Positions 34,319 to 44,052 of a DNA stretch of 64,000 nt are shown in pieces. The notes below the pieces were generated by a model, which saw only the letters and a program-made list of their open reading frames with translations, was not told the origin of the DNA and did not search any database. Each line of letters begins with the position of its first letter. Position 1 is the stretch's first letter. Location: assembly GCA_963752505.1 (NCBI GenBank), contig CAVVYM010000008.1, positions 62,001 through 126,000 on the forward strand. The letters run 5' to 3'. The translations under genes and the position numbers were made by a program. The DNA is from JACJWR01 sp963752505 (GTDB lineage: Bacteria; Actinomycetota; Actinomycetes; S36-B12; UBA10799).

Positions 34319-34800
34319 GTCTCCTGCTCCCCGGGAAGTCGAGCTCGCATCACGTGGGCGTGAATGCCGGCACCGTAGTAGTCCCTCCTGAGGTCGATGC
34401 GGGCGAATCCGAAGCGCTCGTACAGGTGCTGCGCGGGATTGTCGGAACGTACCTCGAGGAACATGGTGCGCGCGCCCGCCGCAGCCGCGGCGGCCATGGC
34501 GGCGGTCAGCATCATGGCACCCCAACCGCGCCCGGCCAGTTCAGGTGCCACCACGATTGTCATGAGGTCCGCGTCCCGGCCGGCAACAGCAACATCGACG
34601 TAGCCGTGGACCGTGAGGGTGGTCGAATCCACCAACGCCCGTAGCCACCTGCCGTCGGCCGCAAGCTCAGCGTAGAACTGGCCCAAGGTCCAGGCGGTAG
34701 GGCCGAATGTGCGTTGCTCCAGCTCCACTACGGAGTCAAGGTGCCACCACCGCAGCGGTTGGAGCGCGACCGTCACCTGTGTTGGCCCAGAACCAGTCAT
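34315..34800 (-). CDS. rimI: Ribosomal protein S18 alanine N-acetyltransferase RimI
   Basis: A 161-residue GNAT protein. The acetyl-CoA segment is VVAPELAGRGWGAMML, a slightly altered Q/RxxGxG/A loop, and the C-terminus has the typical LYERFGF motif. Between tsaB and tsaD, with 4-nt overlaps on both sides, this is the standard RimI position, so N-acetylation of S18 is the likely job; broader N-terminal acetylation is possible. Confidence 0.9.
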   Translation of the reverse strand: MTGSGPTQVTVALQPLRWWHLDSVVELEQRTFGPTAWTLGQFYAELAADGRWLRALVDSTTLTVHGYVDVAVAGRDADLMTIVVAPELAGRGWGAMMLTAAMAAAAAAGARTMFLEVRSDNPAQHLYERFGFARIDLRRDYYGAGIHAHVMRARLPGEQET

Positions 34801-35522
34801 CGGGTGCCCGGTTCAGCAGCGTCCGGCCGACGCAAGTACAGCGGTTCCGGCCGTAGGAAACCGACCGGCACGCCTGGTCCCGACTCACCGTCAGCCGTCG
34901 AGTCGCCCCAGCGTCTGGGCACCTGCCCGAGTTCAGTCGTCCCCAGTGGCCACCGGGTCGCAACCAGGTGGGCGAGTTGGCGAGCATCCGGCTGGGCAGG
35001 GTAAGAAGCCACGCCAGCGACAGCATCGAGCAGACCCGGCGGGGCGAACCAGGGGTCGGCGGGCCAGCGCTGCCCGGCGACGGCGGGAGACAGCACCAGC
35101 GGACCGGAGATTCGACGCCCTGCCGCGTCGTAGCGAGCTAGATAGACCTCGCGTCGGCGGGCATCGGTGGCGACCAGGAACGTATCGACTCCGGTCGGAA
35201 GCCCGGCGCGCACAACCGCCGTCGCGATGAAGTCATGCGTGCACATTCCCACCACCGGCAGGCCAAGTGCGAACCCGACCGTCGTGGCATACATGATCCC
35301 CACGCGCAGGCTGGTGTAGGGCCCTGGGCCGACGCCGACTGCCACCCCGTCCAGCTCTGCCGGACCCAGTCCGCTCTCCTCGAGAATCGACGCCACCGCC
35401 GGTGCCAACGACGCCCCCGTACGCCGACCCGCGGCAATCGCGACGCCGCGCAGCTGCCCATCGCTGCTCAACGCCACCGTCAACTGCGGCGTGGAGGTGT
35501 CGAGGGCGAGAATGACCGGCAT
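34797..35522 (-). CDS. tsaB: t6A complex subunit TsaB
   Basis: A 241-residue ASKHA-fold partner of TsaD that scaffolds t6A synthesis. The N-terminal ALDTSTPQLTVAL and GVGPGPYTSLRVG are family marks; the TsaD metal His motif is absent, as normal for TsaB. ATG at 35522 is 6 nt after TAGCCT (35529-35534), whose TAG is the tsaE stop, so an extra leaderless transcript may begin here. Its stop overlaps rimI by 4 nt. Confidence 0.95.
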   Translation of the reverse strand: MPVILALDTSTPQLTVALSSDGQLRGVAIAAGRRTGASLAPAVASILEESGLGPAELDGVAVGVGPGPYTSLRVGIMYATTVGFALGLPVVGMCTHDFIATAVVRAGLPTGVDTFLVATDARRREVYLARYDAAGRRISGPLVLSPAVAGQRWPADPWFAPPGLLDAVAGVASYPAQPDARQLAHLVATRWPLGTTELGQVPRRWGDSTADGESGPGVPVGFLRPEPLYLRRPDAAEPGTR

Positions 35523-35531
35523 TCGACCAGG

Positions 35532-35999
35532 CTAGGCGAGGAGTTCTTCAATGTTCGCATTCGCCCACCGGGGTCCAACCGCCACAACGGACAAAAGTCG
35601 CTGCTGGCCGGCCTCACCCCCCGCGATCAACTCGATCTCCAGCCGATCGGTCGCCAACTGTTCGGCGCGCGACTTTCCCCACTCCACTACGGTGACCGAC
35701 TCGGCGACGTCAGCGTCGAGGTCCAAATCATCAACGTCCGCAGCAGATGCCAGGCGGTAGGCATCGACGTGGAGCAAATCGGGTCCGCCCACCTGCGAGG
35801 GGTGGAGTCTGGCGATCACGAAGGTCGGCGACGCCACCGGTCCGCGCACCCCCAGTCCGCGGCCCAAGCCCCGGGTGAACGTCGTCTTTCCGGCACCCAG
35901 CGGACCGGTGAGAATCACCAGATCCCCCGCCCTGAGAACAGCTGCGAGGGCATGACCGGCGGCCTCCGTGGCCGCTTCATCGGCGAGTACGACCGTCAC
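35532..35999 (-). CDS. tsaE: t6A complex ATPase TsaE
   Basis: A 155-residue P-loop ATPase that drives turnover of the TsaB-TsaD complex. Walker A is GPLGAGKT (32-39), followed by SPTFVIARLH and HVDAYRL, all typical. The GTG start at 35999 overlaps the stop of the hydrolase gene by 4 nt (GTGA). It begins the tsaE-tsaB-rimI-tsaD part of the operon. Confidence 0.96.
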   Translation of the reverse strand: MTVVLADEAATEAAGHALAAVLRAGDLVILTGPLGAGKTTFTRGLGRGLGVRGPVASPTFVIARLHPSQVGGPDLLHVDAYRLASAADVDDLDLDADVAESVTVVEWGKSRAEQLATDRLEIELIAGGEAGQQRLLSVVAVGPRWANANIEELLA

Positions 36000-37123
36000 A
36001 TCGACGAGTCCTCGGCAACCGACCCGAGCGATTCGCTCGGGCGAACCTGCTTGCCGCCCGCAACCTGATCCACCGACCGCTCCGACCGGCGGAAGAGGTC
36101 GAGCAACTCCCGGTTGACGTCCTCGGGGCGTTCGACCATGAGCATGTGTCCGGTTTCGGGCAGCAGCACGAGTTCTGCGTGGGCCACGCGCTTCACGATC
36201 TCGTAGGAATGGTGGGGCGGCGTCATGAGGTCGGACGTTCCGACCATCACCAGCACCTCGATCCCCGCCAGAGCGCCGAGCGCCTCATTCTTATCGTGGG
36301 TTGTGAAGGTCGGGAGGAATTCGCCGACCACCTCGACTGGTGTGGCATTGATCATGTCGAAGGTGAACTCGGCGACCTCGACTGGAACGCTGGATCCGAA
36401 GCTGTAGCGATGCATGATCACCTTGCTCAGGTCACTGGCGCGCTCCCGCGTTGCCTCGATCAGCGGTCCACGCGCCACCAGTTGCGGAGCAACGACCGGA
36501 GTGAGTCGATTCGCAGCCCGCGCGAGCGGAGCGGGGAGTCCGAGCGGAACGTCCATGATTCCGGCAGCGCTGGTACCCAGCAGCGCCACACCCACCGCGC
36601 GCTGTCGAATGAGTTCCGGGTAGTGGGCGGCCAGTGACATCACCGTCATGCCACCCATCGAGTGCCCCACCAGTAGCAACGGACCCTCGGGAACGACATC
36701 GCTGATCACGCGGTACAGGTCGTGCCCCAACTGGTCGATCGTGTGGCTCCCGGCGGGGCCGCGCTGAGAGCGGCCGTGGGCGCGCTGGTCCCAGAACACA
36801 AGCCGGCTGAATGGTCGCATCGCTTCGCGCTGGAAGTGCCACGTGTCGTGGTTGAGGGTGTAGCCGTGGCTGAAGACGACGGTCGGGTGCCGCGCCGGGT
36901 CGAATCCTTCCGGAGTATCCACCTCGACGTGCAGTTCGACGCCGTCGGAGGACTCCACGATCACTCGCTCCCCCCGCAGCGAACCGAGGCGATCACGTAG
37001 CCATGGATCGGCCGTGAGCTTGCGGCGCACGAACTGTCGCTCCGCGAACACACCGGCTGTTGCGCCCGCGGCGAGAGCCGCCACCACGCCAGCCACCTTG
37101 ACCGCAAGTGGTGCCTCAGCCAC
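35996..37123 (-). CDS. Alpha/beta-fold hydrolase, membrane-anchored
   Basis: A 375-residue hydrolase with an N-terminal hydrophobic segment (about 6-25) that may be an anchor or uncleaved signal. SHGYTLN gives the oxyanion loop, GHSMGG the nucleophile Ser, MVGTSDLMTP the likely Asp and ETGHMLMVE the His. A hydrolase at this place between alr and tsaE is common in actinobacteria; the substrate is unknown, and lipid or cell-wall precursor esters are possible. The GTG at 37123 overlaps the end of alr by 8 nt; the longer frame to 37180 is less likely. Confidence 0.8.
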   Translation of the reverse strand: MAEAPLAVKVAGVVAALAAGATAGVFAERQFVRRKLTADPWLRDRLGSLRGERVIVESSDGVELHVEVDTPEGFDPARHPTVVFSHGYTLNHDTWHFQREAMRPFSRLVFWDQRAHGRSQRGPAGSHTIDQLGHDLYRVISDVVPEGPLLLVGHSMGGMTVMSLAAHYPELIRQRAVGVALLGTSAAGIMDVPLGLPAPLARAANRLTPVVAPQLVARGPLIEATRERASDLSKVIMHRYSFGSSVPVEVAEFTFDMINATPVEVVGEFLPTFTTHDKNEALGALAGIEVLVMVGTSDLMTPPHHSYEIVKRVAHAELVLLPETGHMLMVERPEDVNRELLDLFRRSERSVDQVAGGKQVRPSESLGSVAEDSSM

Positions 37124-38285
37124 TGAGTTTCGCCTCCTCGGATGGCGCTGAATCGTTGACATTCGGCGTTGAACCGACATCGATTCGCGGCACTCTGGGC
37201 CCCAACCTTGTCACGATCTCGTAGCCGATGGTGCCTGTGAGGTCGGCCCATTCGGTGGCGGTCGGGTGGCCACGCCGCGCGTCGCCGAACATCACTACCT
37301 CGTCACCTGCCTCGGCCTGCGACGAGTCGAGGTCTACCACCACCTGGTCCATACACACGCGCCCCGCGATGGGTCGAATCCCACCGGCCGCCAACACGGG
37401 GCCGACACCGGAGGCGGCACGCGGGATGCCGTCGGCGTAGCCGAGCGGGATGAGCCCCACAGTGGTGTCGTGCGGGGTCACGTACTGGTGGCCGTAGGAA
37501 ACGCCCTGGCCAGCCGGCACCTCCTTGACCATCACAAAACGTGACTTCAGTGTCATCACCGGATGCAGGTCCAGTTCGGTCTCGGTGCCCACCGCAGGAC
37601 CAGGTGAGATCCCATAGACCGCAATCCCTGGCCGCACCATGTCGTAGTGGGTGTGCGGCAAGCACAGCGTGGCCGCGGAATTGGCCAGGTGCCTGATCGG
37701 CGGGTTGAGTCCCACTGCGGCCGCCGCGGCGATGGCCGACTCGAAGAGCTCAACCTGTCGGGCGACCGTGGGGTGCTGCGGCTCGTCGGCGTAGGCGAAG
37801 TGCGACCACAAGCCCACCACCTCGATGGTGCCGTCGTCGGCAGCCTGCCTCGCCCGTTCGAAGAATGACTCCCAGGGCGGCATGGCACCACCGCGAGAAA
37901 GTCCGGTATCAACCTTGAGATGGACCCGCGCGCGGCGGTCGACTGTGCGCGCTGCGGCGACGACCTCTGCCAGCATGCGGCTGTCGTACGCGCTCACGTC
38001 GATGTCGGCAGCGATGCAGTCGCCGAAGGCCTCCCCCGGCACCGCGAGCCAGCAGAGCAGGGGCCCCACATCGCCTGCGGCCCGCAGGCTGAGCGCCTCT
38101 TCCGGCAGCGCGACACCCAGCCAGTCCGCCCCCGCCTCCCGCATCGTGCGGGCAACCGGTACCAGCCCGTGACCGTAGGCGTCGGCCTTGACCACCGGCA
38201 TGAGCAATGAATCGGGCGCTGCACTCCGCAGCACCCCCACGTTGTGCCGCAGCGCGTTGTGATCGACCTCGGCCCAGGCACGCAC
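37116..38285 (-). CDS. alr: Alanine racemase
   Basis: PLP enzyme that makes D-alanine for peptidoglycan. In the 389-residue protein Lys33 (VVKADAYGHG) binds PLP and Tyr264 (GQGVSYGHQY) is the second catalytic base; both are intact. GTG at 38285 lies 2 nt after the nnr stop. Grouped with glmM and glmS, it supplies cell-wall precursors. Confidence 0.97.
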   Translation of the reverse strand: MRAWAEVDHNALRHNVGVLRSAAPDSLLMPVVKADAYGHGLVPVARTMREAGADWLGVALPEEALSLRAAGDVGPLLCWLAVPGEAFGDCIAADIDVSAYDSRMLAEVVAAARTVDRRARVHLKVDTGLSRGGAMPPWESFFERARQAADDGTIEVVGLWSHFAYADEPQHPTVARQVELFESAIAAAAAVGLNPPIRHLANSAATLCLPHTHYDMVRPGIAVYGISPGPAVGTETELDLHPVMTLKSRFVMVKEVPAGQGVSYGHQYVTPHDTTVGLIPLGYADGIPRAASGVGPVLAAGGIRPIAGRVCMDQVVVDLDSSQAEAGDEVVMFGDARRGHPTATEWADLTGTIGYEIVTRLGPRVPRIDVGSTPNVNDSAPSEEAKLSG

Positions 38286-38287
38286 GG

Positions 38288-39835
38288 TCAGTCGTCTCCT
38301 GATTCACGGACCAGAGCCACAGCTGCCGGTACGGCGTTCAGGACATCCTCGCTGACGATGGGGAACTGACCGGCGGCGGCCAACCGTGCTGCCAAACCAT
38401 GCAGGTAGGCACCCGCGGCAGCGATGATCACGACGTCGGCCGCCGTCAATCGGCCGCCGGCACGCGCGTTCCCCGCTGCCAGCATCGACCCGGTCAGCCC
38501 GCTCAGAACATCGCCGCTGCCCGCAGTCGCCAAGTCCGGCGGTCCGCTGGCCGACACCGCTGCCACACCGTCGGCTGCCGAGACCACGGTGACCGCACCC
38601 TTGAGGAGGACCACGCTGGCGAGGCGGGCGGCCAGGTCGCGCACAGCGGCGAGGCGTCCGCCCGGATGATCCAAGTCGCCGCCGAGCCGAGCGAACTCCC
38701 CGGCGTGGGGGGTGAACAAGGTGGGCGGCTCACGGTCGGCGACCCGCTGCTGCATCTCGGCGTCGTCGGCCACGAGGGTGATCGCATCCGCATCGATGAG
38801 CAGCGGCACGTCTGAATCGATCGCCTGCGACAACCTCCGACGCGCATCGTCGTCGGTGCCCGCACCGGGACCAACGATCCACGCCTCCACTCGACCGGCG
38901 TCGGCCACATGGCCGTGGGTGGGCACCACCTCGGGCCAGCGGCCGACGACGACGTCTCCGGCACCCCCCGCGTAGCGAACCATCCCGACTCCCCCGAATC
39001 GCGAAGCTCCGGTACACAGGATCCCCGCCCCGGGGTAGGCCGTGGATCCGGCGACCACGCCGACGACTCCGCGGGTGTACTTGTCGTCGGCCCGCCCGGG
39101 CACCGGCACGTGGGGTGCCGCTCCGGCTGCGTCCATCAGCACCGTGACGGGCTCGACCGCGTCCAACTCAGCAGCCAAACCGATGTCGACCAGGTGCACC
39201 AGACCCGCCCGCCAACTCCCCGGCGGCACCACCAGACCGGGCTTGAGCACCCCGAACGTCACCGTGAGTTCGGCGTCCACGCAGGCGTTCTCGTCCGCGA
39301 CTTCGCCCGTGTCCGGGTTGATGCCGCTGGGCAGATCCACCGCGATGATGCGCCCGGCAGCAGCCCGCGCCAACTGGTCCGCGGGACTGCGCAGGGGACC
39401 GGACCCACCGATGCCGACGATACCGTCGAGGACCACGTCTGCCGCGGCGACGCTCTCCTGCGCCTGGTGGAGTTGCGATTGGGCCGCTTGGCCGTCCTGA
39501 CCGCCCACCGGAATCACGTGACCGCCGGCCGCGAGCACGGCGCGCAGTCCGCCGGGATGCGGCGTGTCGCTGAGCGCCACCACCGTGACTCCGGCACCGC
39601 GTTGCGCCAGGTAGGCCGCGGCGTAGAGCGCATCGCCGCCGTTGTTGCCGGATCCGGCGAGGACCACCACGGCCGCGCCGGGAACTCGCAGCCCCCGGCC
39701 CTCGAGCCAACGCATCGTCGCCACCGCGAGTCCACGGGCGGCGATCGCCATCAGGGAATCGGGCGGCACTCGGCTCATCACAGCAGCTTCGGCGGTGCGG
39801 ATATCCGCTACGCGGTACGCGCGCTGCATCGTCAC
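38288..39835 (-). CDS. nnr: Bifunctional NAD(P)H-hydrate epimerase and ADP/ATP-dependent dehydratase
   Basis: Repairs damaged NADH and NADPH hydrates. The 515-residue fusion has the N-terminal epimerase domain (GSGNNGGD, 61-68; VDLPSGINPDTG) and the C-terminal ribokinase-like dehydratase domain (PHAGEFARL and TAGSGDVLSG). The GTG start overlaps the glmS stop by 4 nt (GTGA). It sits between glmS and alr, as in other actinobacteria. Confidence 0.95.
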   Translation of the reverse strand: MTMQRAYRVADIRTAEAAVMSRVPPDSLMAIAARGLAVATMRWLEGRGLRVPGAAVVVLAGSGNNGGDALYAAAYLAQRGAGVTVVALSDTPHPGGLRAVLAAGGHVIPVGGQDGQAAQSQLHQAQESVAAADVVLDGIVGIGGSGPLRSPADQLARAAAGRIIAVDLPSGINPDTGEVADENACVDAELTVTFGVLKPGLVVPPGSWRAGLVHLVDIGLAAELDAVEPVTVLMDAAGAAPHVPVPGRADDKYTRGVVGVVAGSTAYPGAGILCTGASRFGGVGMVRYAGGAGDVVVGRWPEVVPTHGHVADAGRVEAWIVGPGAGTDDDARRRLSQAIDSDVPLLIDADAITLVADDAEMQQRVADREPPTLFTPHAGEFARLGGDLDHPGGRLAAVRDLAARLASVVLLKGAVTVVSAADGVAAVSASGPPDLATAGSGDVLSGLTGSMLAAGNARAGGRLTAADVVIIAAAGAYLHGLAARLAAAGQFPIVSEDVLNAVPAAVALVRESGDD

Positions 39836-41682
39836 TCCACCGTCACGCTCTTAGCCAGATTGCGCGGCTGATCGACGTCATGCCCCTTGACCGTGGCCAT
39901 CTCGCAAGCGAATACCTGCAGCGGCACGGTCGACACCAGCGGTTGCATCAAGGTCGGCACCTCGGGCACCCGCACAACGTGGTCGGCGTAGGGCACGACC
40001 GCTTCGTCACCCTCTTCGGCGATCACGATCGTGACGGCCCCGCGAGCCCGGACCTCCTGGATATTCGACACGATCTTCTCGTGCAGCACGCTGCGGCCCT
40101 TCGGTGAGGGCGCCACCACGACCACCGGAACACCAGCCTCGATCAGCGCAATGGGCCCGTGCTTGAGTTCGCCGGCCGCGAACCCCTCGGCATGCATATA
40201 GGCGAGTTCTTTGAGCTTCAACGCACCCTCGAGTGCAACGGGGAAACCGACGTGGCGCCCGATGAAGAGCACCGAGGTGGCATCCGCGAACTCGCGCGCC
40301 AGGTCGCGGACACCCTCGGTAGTGTCAAGCACCAAGTCCACGGCGTTGGGCATGTTTGATAACTCGTCGACCACCGCTCGGATTTCGTCACCAAACATGT
40401 GACCGCGCACCTGCGCGAGGTACAGCGCGACGAGGTAGGTGGCGACGATCTGGGTGAGGAACGCCTTCGTCGAGGCCACGGCGATTTCCGGACCGGCGTA
40501 GGTGTAGAGCACCGCATCGGATTCGCGCGGAATCGTGGCCCCCTGGGTGTTGCAGATCGCGAGTGCCTTCGCGCCCTGCTGCCGGCCGTGCCGCAACGCC
40601 ATGAGCGTGTCCATGGTCTCGCCCGACTGGGAGATCGCAATCACCAAGGTGCGCGCGTCGACGATGGGGTCGCGGTACCGGAACTCGCTGGCGAGTTCGA
40701 CCTCGCAGGGAATACGCGTCCAGTGCTCGATCGCGTACTTCGCCACCATGCCGGCGTGATAGGCCGTGCCGCAGGCCACGATCACGACCTTCTCAATGGC
40801 GCGTATCTCCTCATGTGACAAGCGCATGTCATCCAGTTGTAGGAGGCCCTGCCGGTTGATGCGGCCGAGCAGGGTATCCGCCACCGCGCGCGGCTGTTCG
40901 GAGATCTCCTTGAGCATGAAGAGGTCGAAGCCGCCCTTCTCGGCGGCCGAGGCGTCCCAGGTGACTTCGAACTCGTTGTACTCGGCGGGGTTGCCGTCGA
41001 AGTCCGTGACGGTCACGTCGTCCTTGGTGAGCACGACGACCTGGTCCTGACCGAGTTCGATGGCGTCGCGGGTATGGGCGATGAAGGCGGCAACGTCCGA
41101 GGCGACGAAGTTCTCACCTTTCCCCCGGCCCACCACCAACGGCGAGTTGCGGCGCGCCGCCACCAGCACATCGGGTGCGTCGGCGTCGATTGCGACCAGG
41201 GTGAAGGCGCCCTCCAACCGGCGGCACACCGCCCGCATCGCGGCCGCGAGGTCTCCGTCCCACGCGGGGAGCGCCAACGCGAGCAGGTGCGCGGCCACCT
41301 CGGAGTCGGTCTCACTAACGGTCTCAACGCCCAGGTCGATCAACTCGTCGCGCAACTCCGCGAAGTTCTCGATGATGCCGTTGTGGATGATCGCCACCCG
41401 GGCGTCTCCGCTCAGATGCGGGTGGGCGTTGATGTCGTTCGGTGCTCCGTGGGTGGCCCAGCGGGTGTGACCGATTCCCGTCGTCGAGTCCGGCAGCGGG
41501 TCCTCGCCCAACAGCGCTTCGAGGTTGGCCAGCTTTCCGGCCTTCTTGCGCATCTCCAATTCACCGGCCGTGATCACGGCCACGCCGGCGGAGTCGTAGC
41601 CGCGGTACTCCAGCCGGCGCAACCCCTCCACGACGATCTCCAGCGCCTGCTTCGAGCCTACATACCCGACGATTCCACACAT
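39832..41682 (-). CDS. glmS: Glutamine-fructose-6-phosphate aminotransferase
   Basis: Makes glucosamine-6-phosphate, the first step to UDP-GlcNAc. The 616-residue protein has the N-terminal Ntn amidotransferase with Cys2 (MCGIVGYVG) and two C-terminal SIS domains (SQSGETMDT; C-terminal KSVTVE). No glmS ribozyme is visible in the 31 nt upstream. TACGCT (41690-41695) is 7 nt before the ATG and could start a separate leaderless mRNA. It follows glmM, whose product uses its product. Confidence 0.97.
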   Translation of the reverse strand: MCGIVGYVGSKQALEIVVEGLRRLEYRGYDSAGVAVITAGELEMRKKAGKLANLEALLGEDPLPDSTTGIGHTRWATHGAPNDINAHPHLSGDARVAIIHNGIIENFAELRDELIDLGVETVSETDSEVAAHLLALALPAWDGDLAAAMRAVCRRLEGAFTLVAIDADAPDVLVAARRNSPLVVGRGKGENFVASDVAAFIAHTRDAIELGQDQVVVLTKDDVTVTDFDGNPAEYNEFEVTWDASAAEKGGFDLFMLKEISEQPRAVADTLLGRINRQGLLQLDDMRLSHEEIRAIEKVVIVACGTAYHAGMVAKYAIEHWTRIPCEVELASEFRYRDPIVDARTLVIAISQSGETMDTLMALRHGRQQGAKALAICNTQGATIPRESDAVLYTYAGPEIAVASTKAFLTQIVATYLVALYLAQVRGHMFGDEIRAVVDELSNMPNAVDLVLDTTEGVRDLAREFADATSVLFIGRHVGFPVALEGALKLKELAYMHAEGFAAGELKHGPIALIEAGVPVVVVAPSPKGRSVLHEKIVSNIQEVRARGAVTIVIAEEGDEAVVPYADHVVRVPEVPTLMQPLVSTVPLQVFACEMATVKGHDVDQPRNLAKSVTVE

Positions 41683-41713
41683 GACCCTGAGCGTAGCCCA
41701 ACAGCAGAATCGA

Positions 41714-43075
41714 TCAGGTCAGCGACAACTCCTGTCGGACCACTTCGGCGAGCTGCTCTGCGAGCTCACGGGCTTGCACGTCGGTGCTCGCCTCGACCAT
41801 CACCCGCACCAACGGCTCGGTACCGGATTTGCGCAGCAGGACTCGGCCTTCGCCGGCTAGTACCTCCTCCGCCGCGGCGACCGCCGCGGTGACCGCGGCG
41901 TTGCCCTCCAGAGCTGCCTTGTCTACGCCGCTGACGTTGATGAGCACCTGGGGTAGCACCGTCACGACAGACGCGAGTTCGTCCAACGGGGAACCGGTGG
42001 CGGCCATCACGGCCATCAACATGAGTGCGGTCAGCACCCCGTCGCCGGTTGTCGCGTGTTCTGCCAGAACCACGTGTCCGGACTGTTCCCCGCCGAGGCT
42101 GTACTGGCCCTCGCGCATTGCTTCCAATACGTAGCGGTCGCCCACCGCGGTCTGCACCAGTGAGATGCCGTGCTCGGCCATCGCCAGTTTGAGACCCAAG
42201 TTGCTCATCACGGTGGCCACCAGGGTGTTGCCTGCTAGGTCGCCGTGCTCCTTGAGGTGCAGCGCAAGGATGGCCATCATCTGGTCGCCGTCGACGACGG
42301 TGCCCTGGGCATCGACCACCAGGCATCGGTCAGCGTCGCCGTCGTGGGCGACGCCGATGTCTGCAGACTGCTCGACGACGACGCGCTGGAGGGCATCCAT
42401 GTGCGTCGAACCCGAATCCTCGTTGATGTTGTAGCCGTCGGGTTCGGCGTGGATGGCGATGACGTCCGCACCCATGCGCCGGTACGCCGTCGGCCCGATT
42501 TCGCTGGCAGCGCCGTGAGCGGCATCAACAACGCAGCGTATCCCCGTCAGGCGGTTTGGGGTGGCCGCCAACAGGTGGTCGAGGTATCGCTCGGAGAGGT
42601 CATGGCGGTCGAACACCCGACCTACTCCGGCGCCGGTGGGCCGATCCCACGCCTCGCCGATCCGGGCCTCGATTTGATCCTCGACCTCGTCGGCGAGTTT
42701 GTTCCCGCCTCGGGCGAAGAACTTGATGCCGTTGTCCGGCATGGGGTTGTGCGATGCCGAGAGCATCACTCCGAGGTCGGCATCGAGATCGGCGGTGAGG
42801 AAAGCCACCCCCGGCGTCGGCAGCACGCCCACGACAAAGACATCCACCCCGGCGCTGGCCAATCCAGCCACCACCGCGGCCTCGAGGAATTCACCACTGG
42901 CGCGGGTGTCGCGACCCACAACCGCCAACGGGCGCGGGCGAGTGTCGGACGAGAGGGCACCTAAGTCACTCAGGACGTGGGCAGCAGCAACTGCCAGATC
43001 CACAGCGAGCTCGGCGGTGAGGTCGACGTTTGCCACACCCCGCACGCCATCGGTGCCGAAGATTCGGCCGCCCAT
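41714..43075 (-). CDS. glmM: Phosphoglucosamine mutase
   Basis: Converts glucosamine-6-phosphate to glucosamine-1-phosphate. The 453-residue protein keeps the phosphoserine Ser108 in SASHNP, the metal loop DGDADR and the substrate phosphate loop RKSGTEPLVRV. The ATG follows the rpsI stop by 2 nt, so glmM is cotranscribed with rplM-rpsI, a common actinobacterial order that ties cell-wall supply to ribosome synthesis. Confidence 0.97.
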   Translation of the reverse strand: MGGRIFGTDGVRGVANVDLTAELAVDLAVAAAHVLSDLGALSSDTRPRPLAVVGRDTRASGEFLEAAVVAGLASAGVDVFVVGVLPTPGVAFLTADLDADLGVMLSASHNPMPDNGIKFFARGGNKLADEVEDQIEARIGEAWDRPTGAGVGRVFDRHDLSERYLDHLLAATPNRLTGIRCVVDAAHGAASEIGPTAYRRMGADVIAIHAEPDGYNINEDSGSTHMDALQRVVVEQSADIGVAHDGDADRCLVVDAQGTVVDGDQMMAILALHLKEHGDLAGNTLVATVMSNLGLKLAMAEHGISLVQTAVGDRYVLEAMREGQYSLGGEQSGHVVLAEHATTGDGVLTALMLMAVMAATGSPLDELASVVTVLPQVLINVSGVDKAALEGNAAVTAAVAAAEEVLAGEGRVLLRKSGTEPLVRVMVEASTDVQARELAEQLAEVVRQELSLT

Positions 43076-43077
43076 GA

Positions 43078-43569
43078 CTACCGCTTCGAGTACTGGGGAG
43101 CCTTGCGCGCCTTCTTCAGGCCGTACTTCTTGCGTTCCTTGACTCGAGCATCACGCGTGAGGAAGCCTGACGCCTTGAGCGCCGGGCGATTGACCTCTTC
43201 GTCAATCTCGTTGAGCGCGCGAGCGATTCCGAGGCGTAGCGCACCTGCCTGACCCGAGGGGCCACCACCGTGCAGGTTCGCGATCACGTCATAGGCGCCT
43301 TCGGCCCCGACAACTGCAAAGGGCTCGTTGATCAGTTGCTGGTGCACCTTGTTCGGGAAGTAGGCCTCCAGCGACCGACCGTTCAGGGTGTATTGGCCCG
43401 TCCCCGGCACGATGCGCACGCGGGCGATGGCCTCCTTGCGTCGCCCGGTTGCGCGCCCTGGTCCGGTGAGAGCCGGGCGGGAAGCAGCGTCCGCTGAAGG
43501 CGCTGCCTCAGAGTCCTCGGAACTCCAACTGGTGAGGACTTCTTCTTCCACCTCAATGATCTCGCTCAC
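43078..43569 (-). CDS. rpsI: 30S ribosomal protein S9
   Basis: 163 residues. The first 40 are an acidic, Ser-rich extension found in actinobacterial S9, the rest is the conserved domain ending in the basic tail APQYSKR that reaches the ribosomal P site. The GTG start has GAAAGGA upstream. It follows rplM by 39 nt, forming the usual L13-S9 pair. Confidence 0.97.
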   Translation of the reverse strand: MSEIIEVEEEVLTSWSSEDSEAAPSADAASRPALTGPGRATGRRKEAIARVRIVPGTGQYTLNGRSLEAYFPNKVHQQLINEPFAVVGAEGAYDVIANLHGGGPSGQAGALRLGIARALNEIDEEVNRPALKASGFLTRDARVKERKKYGLKKARKAPQYSKR

Positions 43570-43608
43570 GGATGTCCTTTCGATGACTATCGTCTGGTGG
43601 GCGGTGCG

Positions 43609-44052
43609 CTACTGCGCAACCTGGCTGATGGTGAACGGCTGCGGCTGCTGTGCTGCGTGCGGGTGCTCAGGCCCGGCGTAGACCTTCAACTTCGTCAGTT
43701 GCTTGCGCCCCAGGGAGTTGTGCGGGAGCATCCCGGCAACGGCCTTCTGCACCGCACGCCGCGGGTTGGTGGCCAACAACTCCGTGTACGAGGTCGCGGC
43801 GAGACCGCCGGGGTAGCCGCTGTGCCGGTAGGCCCGCTTCTGCTCGGCCTTGGCCCCGGTGAGCGCCACCTTGTCCGCGTTGATGACGACCACGAAATCG
43901 CCCGTGTCCACATGTGGGGCGAACGTCGTCTTGTGCTTGCCGCGCAGCAGCGCTGCGACCTGCGAGGCCAGACGACCGAGAACCACATCGGTGGCATCGA
44001 CAACGTGCCATTGCCGCGTGACCTCACCGGGCTTGGGACTGTACGTGCGCAT
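43609..44052 (-). CDS. rplM: 50S ribosomal protein L13
   Basis: An early-assembly 23S-binding protein, 147 residues, with WHVVDATDVVLGRLAS near the start and MLPHNSLGR in the middle. The 107-nt upstream region contains a short palindrome (CAAGTC/GACTTG, 44096-44108) that may take part in autogenous control, but no known L13 leader was recognised. It starts the rplM-rpsI-glmM transcript, separated from truA. Confidence 0.97.
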   Translation of the reverse strand: MRTYSPKPGEVTRQWHVVDATDVVLGRLASQVAALLRGKHKTTFAPHVDTGDFVVVINADKVALTGAKAEQKRAYRHSGYPGGLAATSYTELLATNPRRAVQKAVAGMLPHNSLGRKQLTKLKVYAGPEHPHAAQQPQPFTISQVAQ

